57,028 nucleotides of DNA from Hirudo medicinalis. Its lineage: Eukaryota > Annelida > Clitellata > Hirudinida > Hirudinidae. Under the pieces are notes generated by a model. The model did no database searches. It saw only the letters and a program-made list of their open reading frames with translations, and was not told where the DNA came from. The stretch spans positions 4,789-61,816 of the forward strand of contig MPNW01000367.1 of NCBI GenBank assembly GCA_011800805.1. Reading direction: 5' to 3'. Of this stretch, positions 25,000-43,900 are shown piece by piece (position 1 is the stretch's first letter; each line of letters starts with the position of its first letter). Made by a program: the position numbers and the translations under genes.

Positions 25000-27569
25000 C
25001 GATGATGACGACAATATTGATGACGATGACGTAGGGGAGGACTATGGCCGCCGTGCAGCGGTGGGGGTCTTAGACACGGCTGAATACGTCCAGTCTAATA
25101 CAAGCGCAATCATTCAGGCGACCATTCCGCCGAGTATAATGTGGTCACGCGATATTCATGTCTACAGCTGGTATGTCTCCAACTATCTGTCTCTCATTCT
25201 AGTGATACTCTGTCCGTATTCCGTGATAATGTCTGCTTTGCATAATCGCAGAATCATGTATCATCGCTATCTGTTTTTACCACTTATCTCCAGTTGTCTG
25301 CGCGAATGTGATTCTAGTTCCGTTGTTAATTGGAGTCCATTGTGCCAAGTTATCGTTGATTAACTGACGCGATCTGTTTATACGTGGTGGTCGTAAAATG
25401 GAGTAAGGGGAACAGAGACAGGCGGAAGGACAGGTAGGGTTACACGCGCCATGGTTTTAGCTAACACTGATTGTGTTAACGAAGTGCCAACAATGTGTCA
25501 GATGTTGATTCTCCTTCTCGTAAGGTTTTTCGACCCCCGTACATGCAAGACTCCACATTGGTGGTGACTTATTAATGCCTGATTACTCATTAAGTATTCA
25601 ATGGTCAACAAGTCTGTTTTCCATGAATTGTTTTGGTTTTGGTTCGGGATATTTTTTGACTGTAATGTAAAACGCGATATTTTTGTGATGATTTGATGAT
25701 GTTGCAGCCGAGGACGATAAGAATGATTGAATCTTTTCTCATTGATAAGTTTTCTTGGCCCGAGGCTCAAACGTTAAGTGGCATCGCCGTGTCCTATCTT
25801 GGACAGGCTCAATTTTCTTCATGGCCTTCGGAAACAGGTTGTACGAATCTTTCACATCTCCGTGCATCTCTTGTTGATTATGCACTTCCCTCCCTCTCTC
25901 TGTCTCTAAAGTTGAAGTCCTTTCCATCCAAAAGAATTTGTTTCTACATCGCGTGATGAGGAGCTGATGAAAAAGTTATTAGGAAATCAGTGTTCTTGTT
26001 CCCGAAACATCGTTGAACGACCGCTTGTCACGTGATGTTGGAGCCACTGTATGAATCGAAATGTTCTATCTTCAACACTGGAGACAAATGAAGATAAGAA
26101 TAAAGGTGGTTTGAGTGTTTGAGAATATTCTAACCGAAATCGGTCCAATTGAAAGTTTCAAGCTTACCATTGTAGTTGTGAACGTTTTGAATTTTTTTGA
26201 AAGTGTTTCTAAGTTCAGATCTATCTTATCAAGAGTTGAATCGCTTATGGAATGACTTCTAAAGTTGTGATTGTCAATTAATTCATATCCTCGCACTTGC
26301 AAGGATAATTCTTATCAACAGAAAGGCTTCGACTACGTTGACATCGACATTAATAACTATTCATTAGCAACAAAGTACGCACATTAAATGTTTTCGTCGT
26401 AAGTTAAGTTTTGCAAGCTTTAGTCTTTTTTTTAGAAATATTATCTCACGAAAGGACTGCCCGTTATCTGCGGAACGATCGATGTGGGGAAAATGTCAGT
26501 TATGTGGATTAAATAAGTAATTTCTTTGGCTCGGAAATATTACAAAATGAAAGGCATTTTTACATTAATACTTGCTACTGAAAGGAACAATGGGCATGTC
26601 TGGAATCGTGAAGTTCAAAAATTTCAAATATTACTATCTGTCATCAATTATAATTTTGACAACATAAAACAATTGTGAAGATTTTAAAAATTAAAATATG
26701 CAGTCTTTAAATAACGCCCTTAAGATAAAATTATTTGAAAATAAAAACGATAGATGGCGCAGCGGCGTTTTTGAGCTGGTTCCCTGCTGGCGTGTGCAGA
26801 CATGCGCATCCAATAATGATCGCTTCAATGGTCACTGCTATCTGGACGCTCATCTAAAGATAACGGGATAAGATTTCAAACTGCACTTCAGTTTAATAAC
26901 TTCTTCAACTTATTAATTAATGAAGACGTAATAACATCTTCAACTCACATTTTACTACCTGCCTAAAATTCACTAACAGACGAATCTATTAATGCCTTGC
27001 GAGAGCACGGGGAAGGAGCATGACTAAAATTGTGTTACATATAGGAAATTTTGGTGAAGGAAAATAATTTAATAACTTTGCAACGAAAATGTCGAAGTGA
27101 ATTAATAAATTGTGCATTGACCTAGCTTGTTTAAGTGAACAACAAAAAACTCTTGTATCTGGTTATTCAAATTTGGTTACAAAGTGTATAATATCCTTGC
27201 TACCAATAAAAAATTACCATTAGTATGAACTGCGGACGCCAGCACAAATATCTAACATTAACAAACTAAACCACATAAAACTTACACAAGTTGATATCAT
27301 ACTTTAGCACCAGCCCAGATCTAGACCAAACTAATTTAACAAAAACACTTTCTAGTCACGATCTAGGCTGAGTTTCTCCGAACTTTATGAGTTCTTGAGT
27401 GTAGTCTCACAATGGCCACTTCACATCACTAAATGCTTGCCTTACTGTCTCCTAAATGCATTAAGGCACCCACAAATGAAACTGCCATACATCCCAACAC
27501 CATCCAGGAGCTTATGTAAACCTTTCCTTGGATAAGTGACAAAACAAAAGGACTGCTTTGAGGGCAAAA
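22781..27569. other. Intergenic, no gene recognised; GAT/GAC microsatellites
   Basis: Two tandem copies (period 32) of TTTGTTCATAAAACCTCAAA begin near 23103 and 23135. A TTG/TTGATG tract lies at about 24055-24110. GAT/GACGAT-rich tracts occupy about 24690-24730, 24820-24870 and 24955-25032. The remaining frames lack domain character. Positions 27185-27569 may contain distal cyclin I 3' flank. Confidence 0.55.
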
Positions 27570-27575
27570 TTTATT
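27570..27575 (-). terminator. Candidate poly(A) signal for cyclin I (minus strand)
   Basis: TTTATT on the plus strand is AATAAA on the minus strand. It lies about 730 bases downstream of the cyclin I stop codon. The interval 27576-28306 would then be its 3'UTR. Other signals could be used. Confidence 0.35.
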
Positions 27576-28306
27576 TAATGTGATTGTAATCCCCCTTCTG
27601 ATTGGTGGCTGTCCTTGCTACTTGTGGATCGATCAAGCTCATTTCGTGCACATGAAGTGAAGAAACGATGGAAGTGAGCGAAACGAAAACAGGCGAATGA
27701 ACATACAACAAGTCGAATAATGGAAAGAATGATATAGCGAATGATGGACCAATGTACATTCGATAGGCAGCACAAGAACGTCACAACACAAAAGATTATT
27801 TTTCTATTTTGACTTTATGTGACTTTTTTTGGTGATTTTTTGGAGTTTGACAGGACAAATGCTTGTTCATATCTCCTCATAGACTTAATCTGGATGAATT
27901 TTACATGGATTTGAAGTTTCTTTGTACATTTAATGACTGACTTATCGAGTACAAAATTGAACCTCTTCTAAGGCAGAGACTCTAGGAGTGGCTGAATCTT
28001 AAGGGCAGAAAGTGATCAACAAAAGAAAAGCATGCAGACGAAATGAACTTGACGGATCCAAGGTGAGGGGCTCAGAGGCGCACGACACATGATTTGATGC
28101 TCCGCAACGATTCTTTCACTGGAGGGCGCACGAGGCAAATGTGAAGGAAAGAATGGACGAAAAAAATGACTCATGAACTTATGCTAACCGATTCCTTATG
28201 CTATCAAAACATTAACTACACAAAAATGGGGAAACATCGACAACAACGAGAGCCATCCGTGCGACATCCAGGTGGAGAAAAGTCGAAGACATCACGGCGT
28301 CGAGCA

Positions 28307-30695
28307 TCACATGAGCCTCCTGCAGCTGCCATTTTTGTTCCCTTGGTTGAGGTATGAAGCCACAACCCCAAAGCTCGTGCAGAGTGGCTGCTTCTTGCCC
28401 GAGTCGTGAGGGGCCAAGTCCAAAGAGCTGTTGCTGTCCTCGGCATAAAGCTTCTTGATGCCGTCGTAAATCTCCTCGTCGACGCCGGTCTCCAGCACCT
28501 TTCGCTTCAGGCTTCCACAGGGAGGAGGCTGAGAACTTGCGGGATGCTTGAGAAGCTTTGACCTGGGAATGATCTTGCGAGTCGCGACAGGCTTCTTTGC
28601 CGGAGCTTGCACGGACATCCTCAGGGTGTCGGAGGCTAGAATGGACAGGATGGCACAGCACTTCTCCACGTCCGTTTCATCGGCCTGTCGAGAGAGTGGA
28701 AATCAATAGTGGACTTTTGAACAGAATTAAAATATTTTCATAATTTATTAATAAAGTATTTCACAATGTGTTAATAAAAATGTTCCCCAAAATCTGATGC
28801 AGATGATGGTGCATTATGAGGGCAACATACCTGTATGATGGCTTGAAGATGACCTACACAAGCTTGCCAGTAAGGCCATACCATTCTGAGCTGTAGGGAG
28901 AGCAGGGACAGACCCACTACTGAGGGGGGATAACGTAGCAGTTGATGGTGTAACAGGGAATTCTGGAGCAGCTTCGTCATGACCTGGAGATAGCGAGGAC
29001 TCAAATAGCACCCCACGGACACGTTCCTGAACTTCTCACCCAACATGGCATAAAACTGGAAATACAAGAAGCAATAGAATCAGGTTGTTCTCTGCATTAA
29101 ATCCGCACTTTTAGTACTTATTCGCAGTTAACTGTATTACTAAACTAACTATTACTAATAACTAATTATAATAACTAACTATTACTCACTAACACTAATA
29201 ACTAACTATGGTTTAAAAAACTCAGTTGTAGTTATTTAAAGACTTATTTACAGATAAACATTGACGACGACTCACCAGTTGCAAGAAGTGAAGAGGAGTT
29301 ACGAAGTTGACATCCCACTTCAACTGGTTGAGGATGCAGCACTCCATGCGACCGATCTCCTTCATGGAGCAGCTGCACTCGCTCACGTGGATCAACTCCC
29401 TCGTGGTCGGCAGCATCTGGAAGAGAGACGAAAGTTTAGGTTTTTCCGAGCACTATTTTTAGCGGGACATTCCAGTCATAATTTTTTAAGAATATTTGTC
29501 AATGACTTTTGGCTGCTTCTTTTTGAACAACTTGATCTAACAATAACAACGACAACAAAAACAACAAACGTAAGCATACCTCATCCTCCTCCACAGTTTT
29601 GGCTGCGATGTACAAACACGACACTCCAATGCACCTCAGGTACTTCGGGTGAGCCTTCATTTCGAAATAATTTAAAGTTTAAAGTGTGCAATTTAAAATA
29701 GCTTTCACAAATTTAATAAAATAAATAGAAAATTACTTTAATTTAGTACGCTTTTTATTTAGTATATGATGAATCATCATGAGAACGACATCTTCGTGCA
29801 TAAACGATGGCCGAGAAAAGCAAGCAGAAATTCATAAACACGAATGTCTTCACTCGTGAGGGATGCTTTCAAAACACAGAGCTATTTTTAACTAGGCTCA
29901 TCTTTTCACTGCTGTTTACTTTCTCATTTTGCACGAGTCCAATAGAAATTCACAAAGTAAAAATTGCAAACTAAGAACGTAAAAAGACAATGAATATTTG
30001 TGTTGAAAATTGAAAGAATTGTCATCTAATTATGTAATTTCATAGATATTGTCGTATTAAATATTTAGCGCATTATACACTTAACTCAGAACCAATGCTT
30101 GCTATCCGACCTTTTCAACTTTATTCAATGTTTTACTTTTAGACATATATAACCTTCAATGCATACATGAGCAGATTCAATCAAAGTGTTCTGAACTTTG
30201 ACCTAATTTGCATAATTAACAAGGACAGGTGAAATACTAATGATACCTTGACAACTTTTAGGAACTTGTCCATGATAGCCACAGCAAGGAAGAGACTCTC
30301 ATCACTGAGTCCCAGTTTTGCATTAACCTCCATAAGCCAAGTGACCACTTCCTTCCTCTCATTGGCTGTTATGAGATGTTGCTGTTTGAACAGAAAACAA
30401 ACTATTGTTAGATTATTTCAACTGAACCAAATAATGCAGGTTACACTTAAAACAAAATAAATTGTGCCAATGAGGCAATTACATGAAATACTAGCACCTT
30501 CTTCATTAAATTAGCATTATCAAAAAGCTGAATCATCGTAGTTTCTCCAAATGAAAATTACATCTACAAGGTAATCTAAGGTGGTACCTTATCCTCTTCA
30601 CTGCTGTAGCAACTGGGGCTCCATTTGGTCGTCTCCTTCTCCATGGCCGCCTCAAGCAGCACCGTCAAACGGAACAACTCTCTATCGGCCTCCAT
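28307..30695 (-). CDS. CCNI: Cyclin I
   Basis: Six minus-strand exons join in phase 0: 30588-30695, 30247-30381, 29580-29654, 29276-29416, 28831-29055 and 28307-28684. They encode 353 residues (human cyclin I is about 377). The cyclin box contains LFLAVAIMDKFL, AHPKYLRCIGVSCLYIAAKT, VEEDE and SMKEIGRMECCILNQLKWD, followed by TPLHFLQL. These match cyclin I/G, with KTVEEDE-R and LDRFL-type motifs. The tail has KRKVLETGVDEEIYDGIKKL followed by YAEDS, closely matching the cyclin I-specific KRKVEEMEVDDFYDGIKRL-YNED block, which separates it from cyclin G. Cyclin I belongs to the atypical cyclins linked to CDK5 and cell survival in vertebrates; the function here is inference. Every intron is GT-AG, and an AT-rich TAACTA-type repeat sits in the intron at 29100-29215. 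Confidence 0.95.
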
Positions 30696-31766
30696 TCTTT
30701 TCTCTCAGAAAACTGCCCGAACTCACACCCGTTACACCAAAAAGACTACAATGTTAAACAAGAATGTTTATTGATCGATCCCATTAAAACATCAAAATTT
30801 GAAAAAAAAAACACTTGAAAAAACTTGACCGATAGGTCGCCAAATCAATCAATCGAAACATTTTCCAGCATTAACATTTGAACGACAATATTATCGAAAT
30901 AAATACAATCAAAAAACATCATCACACTAGGAAATCGGTAATTTAAAAAATTGTCGCAAAATAGAAGCGTAATGGCCGACAAAACTGACCTGCTTTGTGT
31001 TGTCGAAAAAAATTGACACTGCAGGGTACATTAGGTCCCTAAAACAGCGGTTATTACACCCCCAATTTACTGAGCAACCATCTTGCAGAAATAGCTGTAA
31101 AATCTTGATAAAAATGAAGAACTTTTCAAAATTTAACTGCCCCGAGCTAGCGACCCAATTGTCTGACGAAATAAACAACTTGCCCTTCAGTCAGCTGAGC
31201 ACTGGTTCCCTGTTATATATAGAAAATTCTCTTTGTCTCCTAGAATTGTGTAGAATGTTTAGTAATTTAAACAATAGAAATTCGTATGCAAACAATTAAA
31301 ATTAAGCATAAATTACGTAATCAAAAACTTGTTTAAACATGTCTGCTAAAATTCACACAAATGTGTTTATTCGTGGAAAAACAAGGAAAAAAATTAATAA
31401 AATTACATGTTGCCATTGAACTTATGATAAAGAAATAATAAACAAAGAAAGCTTTTCCAAGCAGAATGCATCAACTTGTTTATTTCGAGCATTCATGTAT
31501 ATCTGATTGGTATCTGTGACGCTTCTAAACTTTTCTATCGCCTTCTAGTTACGTCAGCCCAGGTTACCTGTTAATGGTTTTCGACAAGTAGTTTTATTTA
31601 TAACCCTTTGAAGACGGCTTAGCTCGTAAACATAGCTCGTTCTAAGCGACAGGAATAGATTGGGTCTGGAAGCGTGTGCTATTTGTTATTTGATTTAAAA
31701 CTAGTCAGTACGTTTTTTGCTTTCAATGAACGCCGTTGGAGTTATGTAATAATATTGCTTGCTGTT
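30696..31766. promoter_or_regulatory. Shared divergent 5' region between cyclin I and PRKX-like kinase
   Basis: The two start codons face away from each other across about 1,070 bp. The region must hold both 5'UTRs and promoters unless upstream non-coding exons exist. It contains a plus-strand open frame at about 31111-31299 of 61 codons from ATG (MKNFSKFNCPELATQLSDEI...) that is not low-complexity but matches nothing I know. No TATA or defined factor site is claimed. Confidence 0.4.
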
Positions 31767-37225
<5,459 letters not shown>

Positions 37226-37637
37226 CCAGCAGTAAAGAGAGAATCAGTAATAGCATCATTATGAGTAATAGCCACAATATTTATAATGTCGAGCATCATC
37301 ATCACGACCGTCGTCATCGTCGACACCCGAATAGGTTTTCGAATTGGGTTTTCTTCTGCCGTCTAACTAAGCTACAAAGCGACTCATAGTCTCCACATGC
37401 AATAGAGAGAATACTCATGCCAGTAAATGTCGTTAGAGAAGTCGTTTAGTGCCGAGTGAAGCTTCAATAACTATCCGAAGGTCGAGTAATAATAACTCTT
37501 ATGCAATCGCCCCGGCTAATTATAGTGCTTGGAGGAATACCCCGTTTGCTGTTCACTGATTCGTCCTGCCCGTCGTCGTTATTTTTGGCGAAGGACGTGA
37601 AGGATTCATGTCTCTGCCACCTATTTTATTTTTATTA

Positions 37638-37643
37638 AATAAA
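37638..37643 (+). terminator. Candidate poly(A) signal of the PRKX-like kinase
   Basis: AATAAA lies about 410 bases after the kinase stop codon on the plus strand. Confidence 0.45.
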
Positions 37644-37840
37644 TTTCATCACTTTATGACATGTCATAGAAGAGGTATATCAATATATATTTATATACAT
37701 AAATAAGGTTATACATAAATAAGGTTATTTTCTGTCAATGATGATTGTGATGATATTCCCATCAAAGTATCTTTTTGAATAAGTGGATAAATAAATAAAC
37801 GATTTAATCAACTAATTGATGGCAAATTGTAAATTGGTTT

Positions 37841-37846
37841 TTTATT
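37841..37846 (-). terminator. Candidate poly(A) signal of the NCAM-like gene
   Basis: TTTATT on the plus strand reads AATAAA on the minus strand. It lies 67 bases beyond the NCAM-like stop codon (37913-37915), implying a very short 3'UTR. It is about 200 bp from the candidate poly(A) signal of the convergent kinase. Confidence 0.45.
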
Positions 37847-37912
37847 GAAACTATCACTGGTTAGCACTGCTAGATGTCTTTTACACTTTGTACCCGTGCA
37901 GTCCAGTCTTGT

Positions 37913-40900
37913 TTATGCTTTGGCTTCATCTCCTGCGACACTTGCCAGGTGTTTTCCGTGCAGCATCTCGTCAGCATCCTGGATTTGTGTTCGTGAATCT
38001 GTGTGGATTTGTGTTTGTGACTCTGTATGGATTCGTATTTGTGAATGTGTGGATTTGTATTTGTGAATGTGTGTGAATTTTTGTCTTTGGTGGCTTTATG
38101 AACCCTATGATGTTCTGGACTGAGGTCCAACGAGATAGTGTCGTAAAAGATGAGCAACTTCACGTTAGGATTACTTTTTATATGATTGCTTACTTTGTAT
38201 TTTATTGTGTTTCTCTTGTTTTTTATTTTGAAAATTTGATTTTGAAACTAGAGTCATTGTCGACGTCTTCACTGGAATCGATCGCTTTTCTCGTTCATGA
38301 CCGTGAATTGTCGAAGTTTTTTGTTGCGATCGGTAATTCTTACTGCTGTTTTATACCGTGAACGTTCGTACTTTTGACAGAATCAAACGTCTTTGAACTG
38401 CAACATGACAAATCATGCTGAAGGAATCCTCTTTGGTATTATTGCACGTCCGACTCGCATCGTCACGAGACCGATCGTCCCGACGGTCAAAGTTGCATCG
38501 TCCTATTTTATCCTTTACAAATGTTTTCCAGGCTTAAATCCTGGCTATAACAGGCCACAAGTCCAAAAGAGAGGTTTTGACCGATCAAAAGATAAAGCTC
38601 AACTCCCAATCTCATGTCTCACGAACAGACAATTGAAATGACATCTTCTCGGGCATTCGTGAACTTCTATCCGACCGGGTGCCGCTATGCATTTAATTTC
38701 TGGTTTGCAATCGGTTGGTCCGGCTTCGTACGTTCCCGGCATCTCGGCCTGAGATCTTCACGACATTTTGACTCTTAAATTGGACTTCGTTCTTTCTCAT
38801 TCGCTTGGCAGTTTTGCATTTGGTTGTTCTCGCCATTTCTCGTTCGAGGTCCTTCGTCCTCTTAAAATACTCCTTTGTGAAAGCAATTCGCATTGGTTAC
38901 CTTCTGAACTGCTGCGCTCCTTTTGTGCCGACACCGAGGCGAGCGTGGTCTGCGGGGAGCCGAACCCATCCCGACCCGTCGGAATGTTTTTCTCTGTATG
39001 CCGACTTGAATTTTAAATGTTTTCCTGTTACTTTTTTGGTTGCCATTTTGTCATCACAACTGCTACTGCTGCCATGGCTGGTTATTGTGGTTACTTGTGC
39101 TCCCCAGATTTTTTTCAGTTTACATTAAAATATAATGATTATGGAAACTAATTAAGTCCTTACGTTAATCTGCTGGTTAAGTTCCAATATTTGTTAACCA
39201 GTTAAGTTTTACTCAACACGTTTTATCATGCAACTCTCTGAATAAAATCGACTCTGAGCTGGAGGCTTCGTTTGCTATGACAGGAACTTATTAATAGAAT
39301 CTATGATGAGACCCTCAGTGCATTTTCAGTTTAAGAAAGGACAATTCCAGTTTTGAGCTATTTTCATTTCACGAAACATAACTTGCGGGCAATGCGCATC
39401 CAATGAATCGATGAATGATGCGTGGTGTTGCGATGGCCGCAAAGTGATGTGCAGAACCTCAGAACCTAACATAATATAGATTGCAAAAACAAAAAACCAA
39501 CAGAAAACCCCATCCCAAAGAGAAGCAAAAGTGGTAGAAAACAAGTTCCGTAAATATCACTCGAATGATGATGAAACTAAACCAGCTAATCGTGAATCGA
39601 TGAAAGATGTTCGAACAAGCCTGGCACGTAAGACCAATTAAGTGGAGGAACGAACGATCGGAGTCTAAATATAGCCATGAAGAGTTCGGCCAATGAGATG
39701 GAGGCGTCGATTCCGTGTTAAGACGGTGTCGAAGTAAGTGGCATGGCGGAATAGTGCACTCTTATGAAGTGCTATTTTCCCAGGAATTTTTCAATTTCCA
39801 GAAAATTCCAGGAGGTCGAATGATTTGTTAAGGTGAGTTTTAAAGGTGAACAAATTCAGTTTAAAAAGTACAAAGACGGCTTCATAGATGCAATCACTTC
39901 CAAAATGCTCCCTAAAATGAAGGCACTCTAAGGACATCATCCATCAGGCATTTTCTAAAGTGGCAGAATTTCTCAGATGCTGGAAACTCTCATACCTGGA
40001 AATAAGTTGGCAAAAAAAATAAGTTGAATTTCTGGCATTCTCTTGCAAACATAACATTTCTCATGCTAACGACATTTATTTAGTATTTCAGAAGTTATTG
40101 ATGCCTCAAGTAAAATACAAATCATCAATAGACTACCTCGGTCGGTTGCACGTTGCTGGTCGGCTTGTCGGCCATGTTCAGGAATTCCCTACAATTGATG
40201 TTAAAGATAACTACGATCACCACTCAGCAAGCAATAGTGGCAATTAGCAGACAGCATATTTGCATGGTAATGTTCTTAAGCTGCTCTTTTAAGTAATAAA
40301 AATAAATAATGATTGAATGAAAATTAATATCTTAATTAATAATTTATCACCTCATGAACAATAAATTATTACTTCACGAATAATAAATTATTAATTCGTA
40401 AAATTCGCCAAGTCACACCTTTCTTCTTGCTCCACTTTCTCTCCATACTTCTTGTCCTGTCCTCCTCCTCCACGTATCTTGGTGCAGATGAGTTTCGTCA
40501 CCCCGCATCCATTGGCCGCGTAACATGCCAAGTCCACGAGGATGCAAACCACCAAGAGCACCCCAAAAACGATCCCTAGAAGCCACCCTGTGTTGTTGCT
40601 CTGAGCAGTCGCCGAGTCTGTAGATGGCATGGCATTAAAAACAGATTCGTTTTCGTCTCTTCCTCTTATAATTTACTACTTTAGAGATTCATTATAAGCT
40701 TTCTATCTTAAGCAGGCTTAATCTGTTTCAGAGGAATGTGAAAAAATTGCATGCAGTTTATGCTTTATTTGAATGTTCTTGATATTTATTTGGTTATTCG
40801 AGCACCTGATGGACATCCGATCTTGTACTCGTCATTGAGAATGAAATATTTTATCAAAAATTCTAAATGCCCATAAGTGCTAACAAATATTTTTGTGTCT

Positions 40901-43900
40901 TTGAAACGGTAATATGTATTTGTAGCATGAAACCCGATGTCATCTTCTTGTATTTCAGTTAGGAATGCTAACAATTTCTAAAATTTGACTAACAATTTTT
41001 AAACAGAGGACATTTTTATGGCTCGATTAAATTTTTAGAACGACTTAAAAGAAGGAAAAATTAAGAAAAACAACAATAAAACTTGTTAAGCGAGTAGCAA
41101 AGCAATTAAAAACGAATACAGCAACACTGAAACAATTGCACAGAAAATATGCAATGAAAAAACAAAGCTGTATTTTACCTTCTTTTGGAATTTGAGAAGC
41201 AGGTGAGTGGACAGGAGAGGTGTCTGGATTAGCACAAAAAACATGGCAACATACGTAAGGCGAGTAAGTCCAAACCTCCAGTCATCATTGTTGGTTAGCA
41301 AACAATTAATGGTAAACAATTAACTCCAGGATTACTACATTCTCAAGCCAGGTAAAATCACTTCGAGCTAGCAACAACGACGACGACGACGACGATGGCA
41401 ACCTTCCTGCAGGCTTCGTTTAGCGTGCGACAGGAGAAGCTGAGAAACCACGATGACCAAAACGGCGCGATCAAGTGTTTTTTAGGAGTTCTGCGCGCAA
41501 TTCATTTTGATGCACGTTTGGACCCTGTTTGGATTGCCATTACTTCATCGTGTCTTCATTTCAGCACAAAAGCAAAGAACTTAGTAACAGGGAAAGCAGT
41601 GCTTAATTGTCTTTGTACAACTACCACTATCATCGTTATCATCTACAGCCTGATATCGAAACAGAAACATCTACCACTGGATGTCTATGTACTTAATAGT
41701 TATTCTTATAAGTCTAAATAATTTCAAAATCTATTTAGCAGATGCGCCAAGCAAGAGTTAAATATGTAAAATTCAGCTGGGAGACATTCCATCTAAACAT
41801 TTAAATTTCTTTATTTAGTGGAAAATTTAAAGAAAATTTCCTTAACTAGTGGAAAAACAATAAAAAAATGATTGATATCAACAAAAGATGAAAGATAGGA
41901 AATGCACGTTTATGTACAAAAGGAAGCCTCAAAACAAACAGCTTAGTTAGAAACGACAGCCAGTTGTGGGTTTCATCCCAAAATTAGTGACAGGAAGCAA
42001 AAACACAAGCCCAGCCAATCGGGAGAGATGGTTTTTATGTCTGACGAGGCATCTTTCACATATTCTGCAAGGTTACAGATTTGACTGTTGTAACATAATA
42101 TTCTTATGACAATGTGAATATTGTTATTATGAAGACATTTCAGAAATATTCTAACGAGATTCTGCCGTCGGCCATTAAAGTTATGAAGAGGAATCTCAAC
42201 ATTTAAGATCTCCGATCAGATTAGCCATTACATTAGCTAATGTAAACGCATTCCTATCGGTCATCTGTAATGCGCAAATTCTTAAGGCCGCTCTGTCGCT
42301 CGAGCTCATCGTCCGACGACAACACGGCAAGGCTCGAACTTAAAATGAGTAGAAAAAGATTAAAAGCCATGAAAATACCAAGATGACCACCACCAAATTG
42401 AATCTCTAACCACTCAAAATTAATGTTAGTAATGGCCCCCGAGATATGTTAATGAGCTCATGTTAACGAGTCCTATTTATAGACGGGAATCGCCAACCTC
42501 TGCAGACGTGAAATTGCATCGACTCGGAGTCCTGCGACCATCCGATGCTATTTTTGGCGGCCACTCTGACTTCGTACTTGGAGGACTGGGACAGCCCCTC
42601 GAGTTTGTACTTCAGAGCTGTTGTTTCTTTGGTCACAAACTGCTTTGGGCCAGAGTCTGCAATCTGAGATTGTGATAGTGACTATTAGTTATTATTAATA
42701 ATTATTGTTATATTATATTTATTAATTTATATTTATTACTCTTATTATTACATATTACTGTAATTAATATGTGATATTAATAAAACCATAAAAAATGAAT
42801 GTTTTCATGTTCACAATTATTTGCAATAAAAAATTTACAAAATGCTGGAAATGTCATCATTTGAATTCCCATATTATTAAATAATTTTCCGACATCATTA
42901 TCAGAGCTTTCCACATAAGCATCACAAGCATCATCATCATCAGGAGTAACGATACCTCTCTGTACTGAACACGATACTTCTCCACCGGAGATCCACTGGA
43001 GTCCGGTTCCTTCCATCTGATGAAAATCTCTCCAGGTTGGTAGCACGGGGACTTCCCCTTTTCCAAGGCCACTTGCTGAGGGTAACCTGGTTGTCAACCA
43101 ATCAGCTCCACTCAAAGTAGGTCAAGTTTGGATTCATCCTCTGGTACAGAATTAGTAAAGGAAACTTACTCATGGCATCGGTTTCGCCACGAACGCCCGA
43201 AAAATATCCCATTCCGACGAGATTGATGGCAGAAACTTCAAAGTCGTAGCTGGTTTTTGGGGAGAGGTTCTCAATCTTCAACAATGAGTCATAATCTTGG
43301 GGCTCAGAAACTTTTGCACAAAAATGAAAAGAACAACAGTCAATAAAAGTGGTTGAAGTGACTTCCAAAGAAGAAATGTTTCTTCTGAAACATCAACAAC
43401 TTGTGGAGCAAGACTAGGTTTATGGCTACGTACAATTATTCATTACCAACAACGAAACCCAATACCTTCGTCCTTTTGCACTTTCTCTAGGAACACTTCA
43501 GTGGGTTCACTTTCTGAAATAAATGGCTCCAAAAGTTAACAAGTTGTTGAACATTCGCAAACTATCTGGACAATAATAATAATAATAATAATAATAACAA
43601 CAATAAAACATTAGATCTATCAAATACTTAATTCTCACATCATTCACAATCTCAACAAAGAAATTACACTACATTTTCAAGATGAAAGATTGATTTGTGT
43701 GGATCCATCAATAGGACTTGAGATCTTGAGATGTTTTCAAATAACTCATTCATTAAAGCCAATTTTCTGATTCAAAGCAGAGGCGCTCGCATCCGAATTG
43801 TAAGCACGACAAAACAACATCGCAAAAATGAAGTTCACCTGGAGCTACGTAATAGACTTTATAGTTGATAATTGGGTTTCCTCCGTTCCAGCCATCCTTC

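Noticed and set aside
38901..38993. Extra NCAM tail exon on the minus strand (KNIPTGRDGFGSPQTTLASV-like frame)
   Set aside because: Its good-looking frame exits in phase 1, but the last exon (37913-37978) needs phase 0. Exon 40137-40188 joins the last exon directly in phase. The block also resembles the GC-rich SINE-like sequence at 19255-19345.
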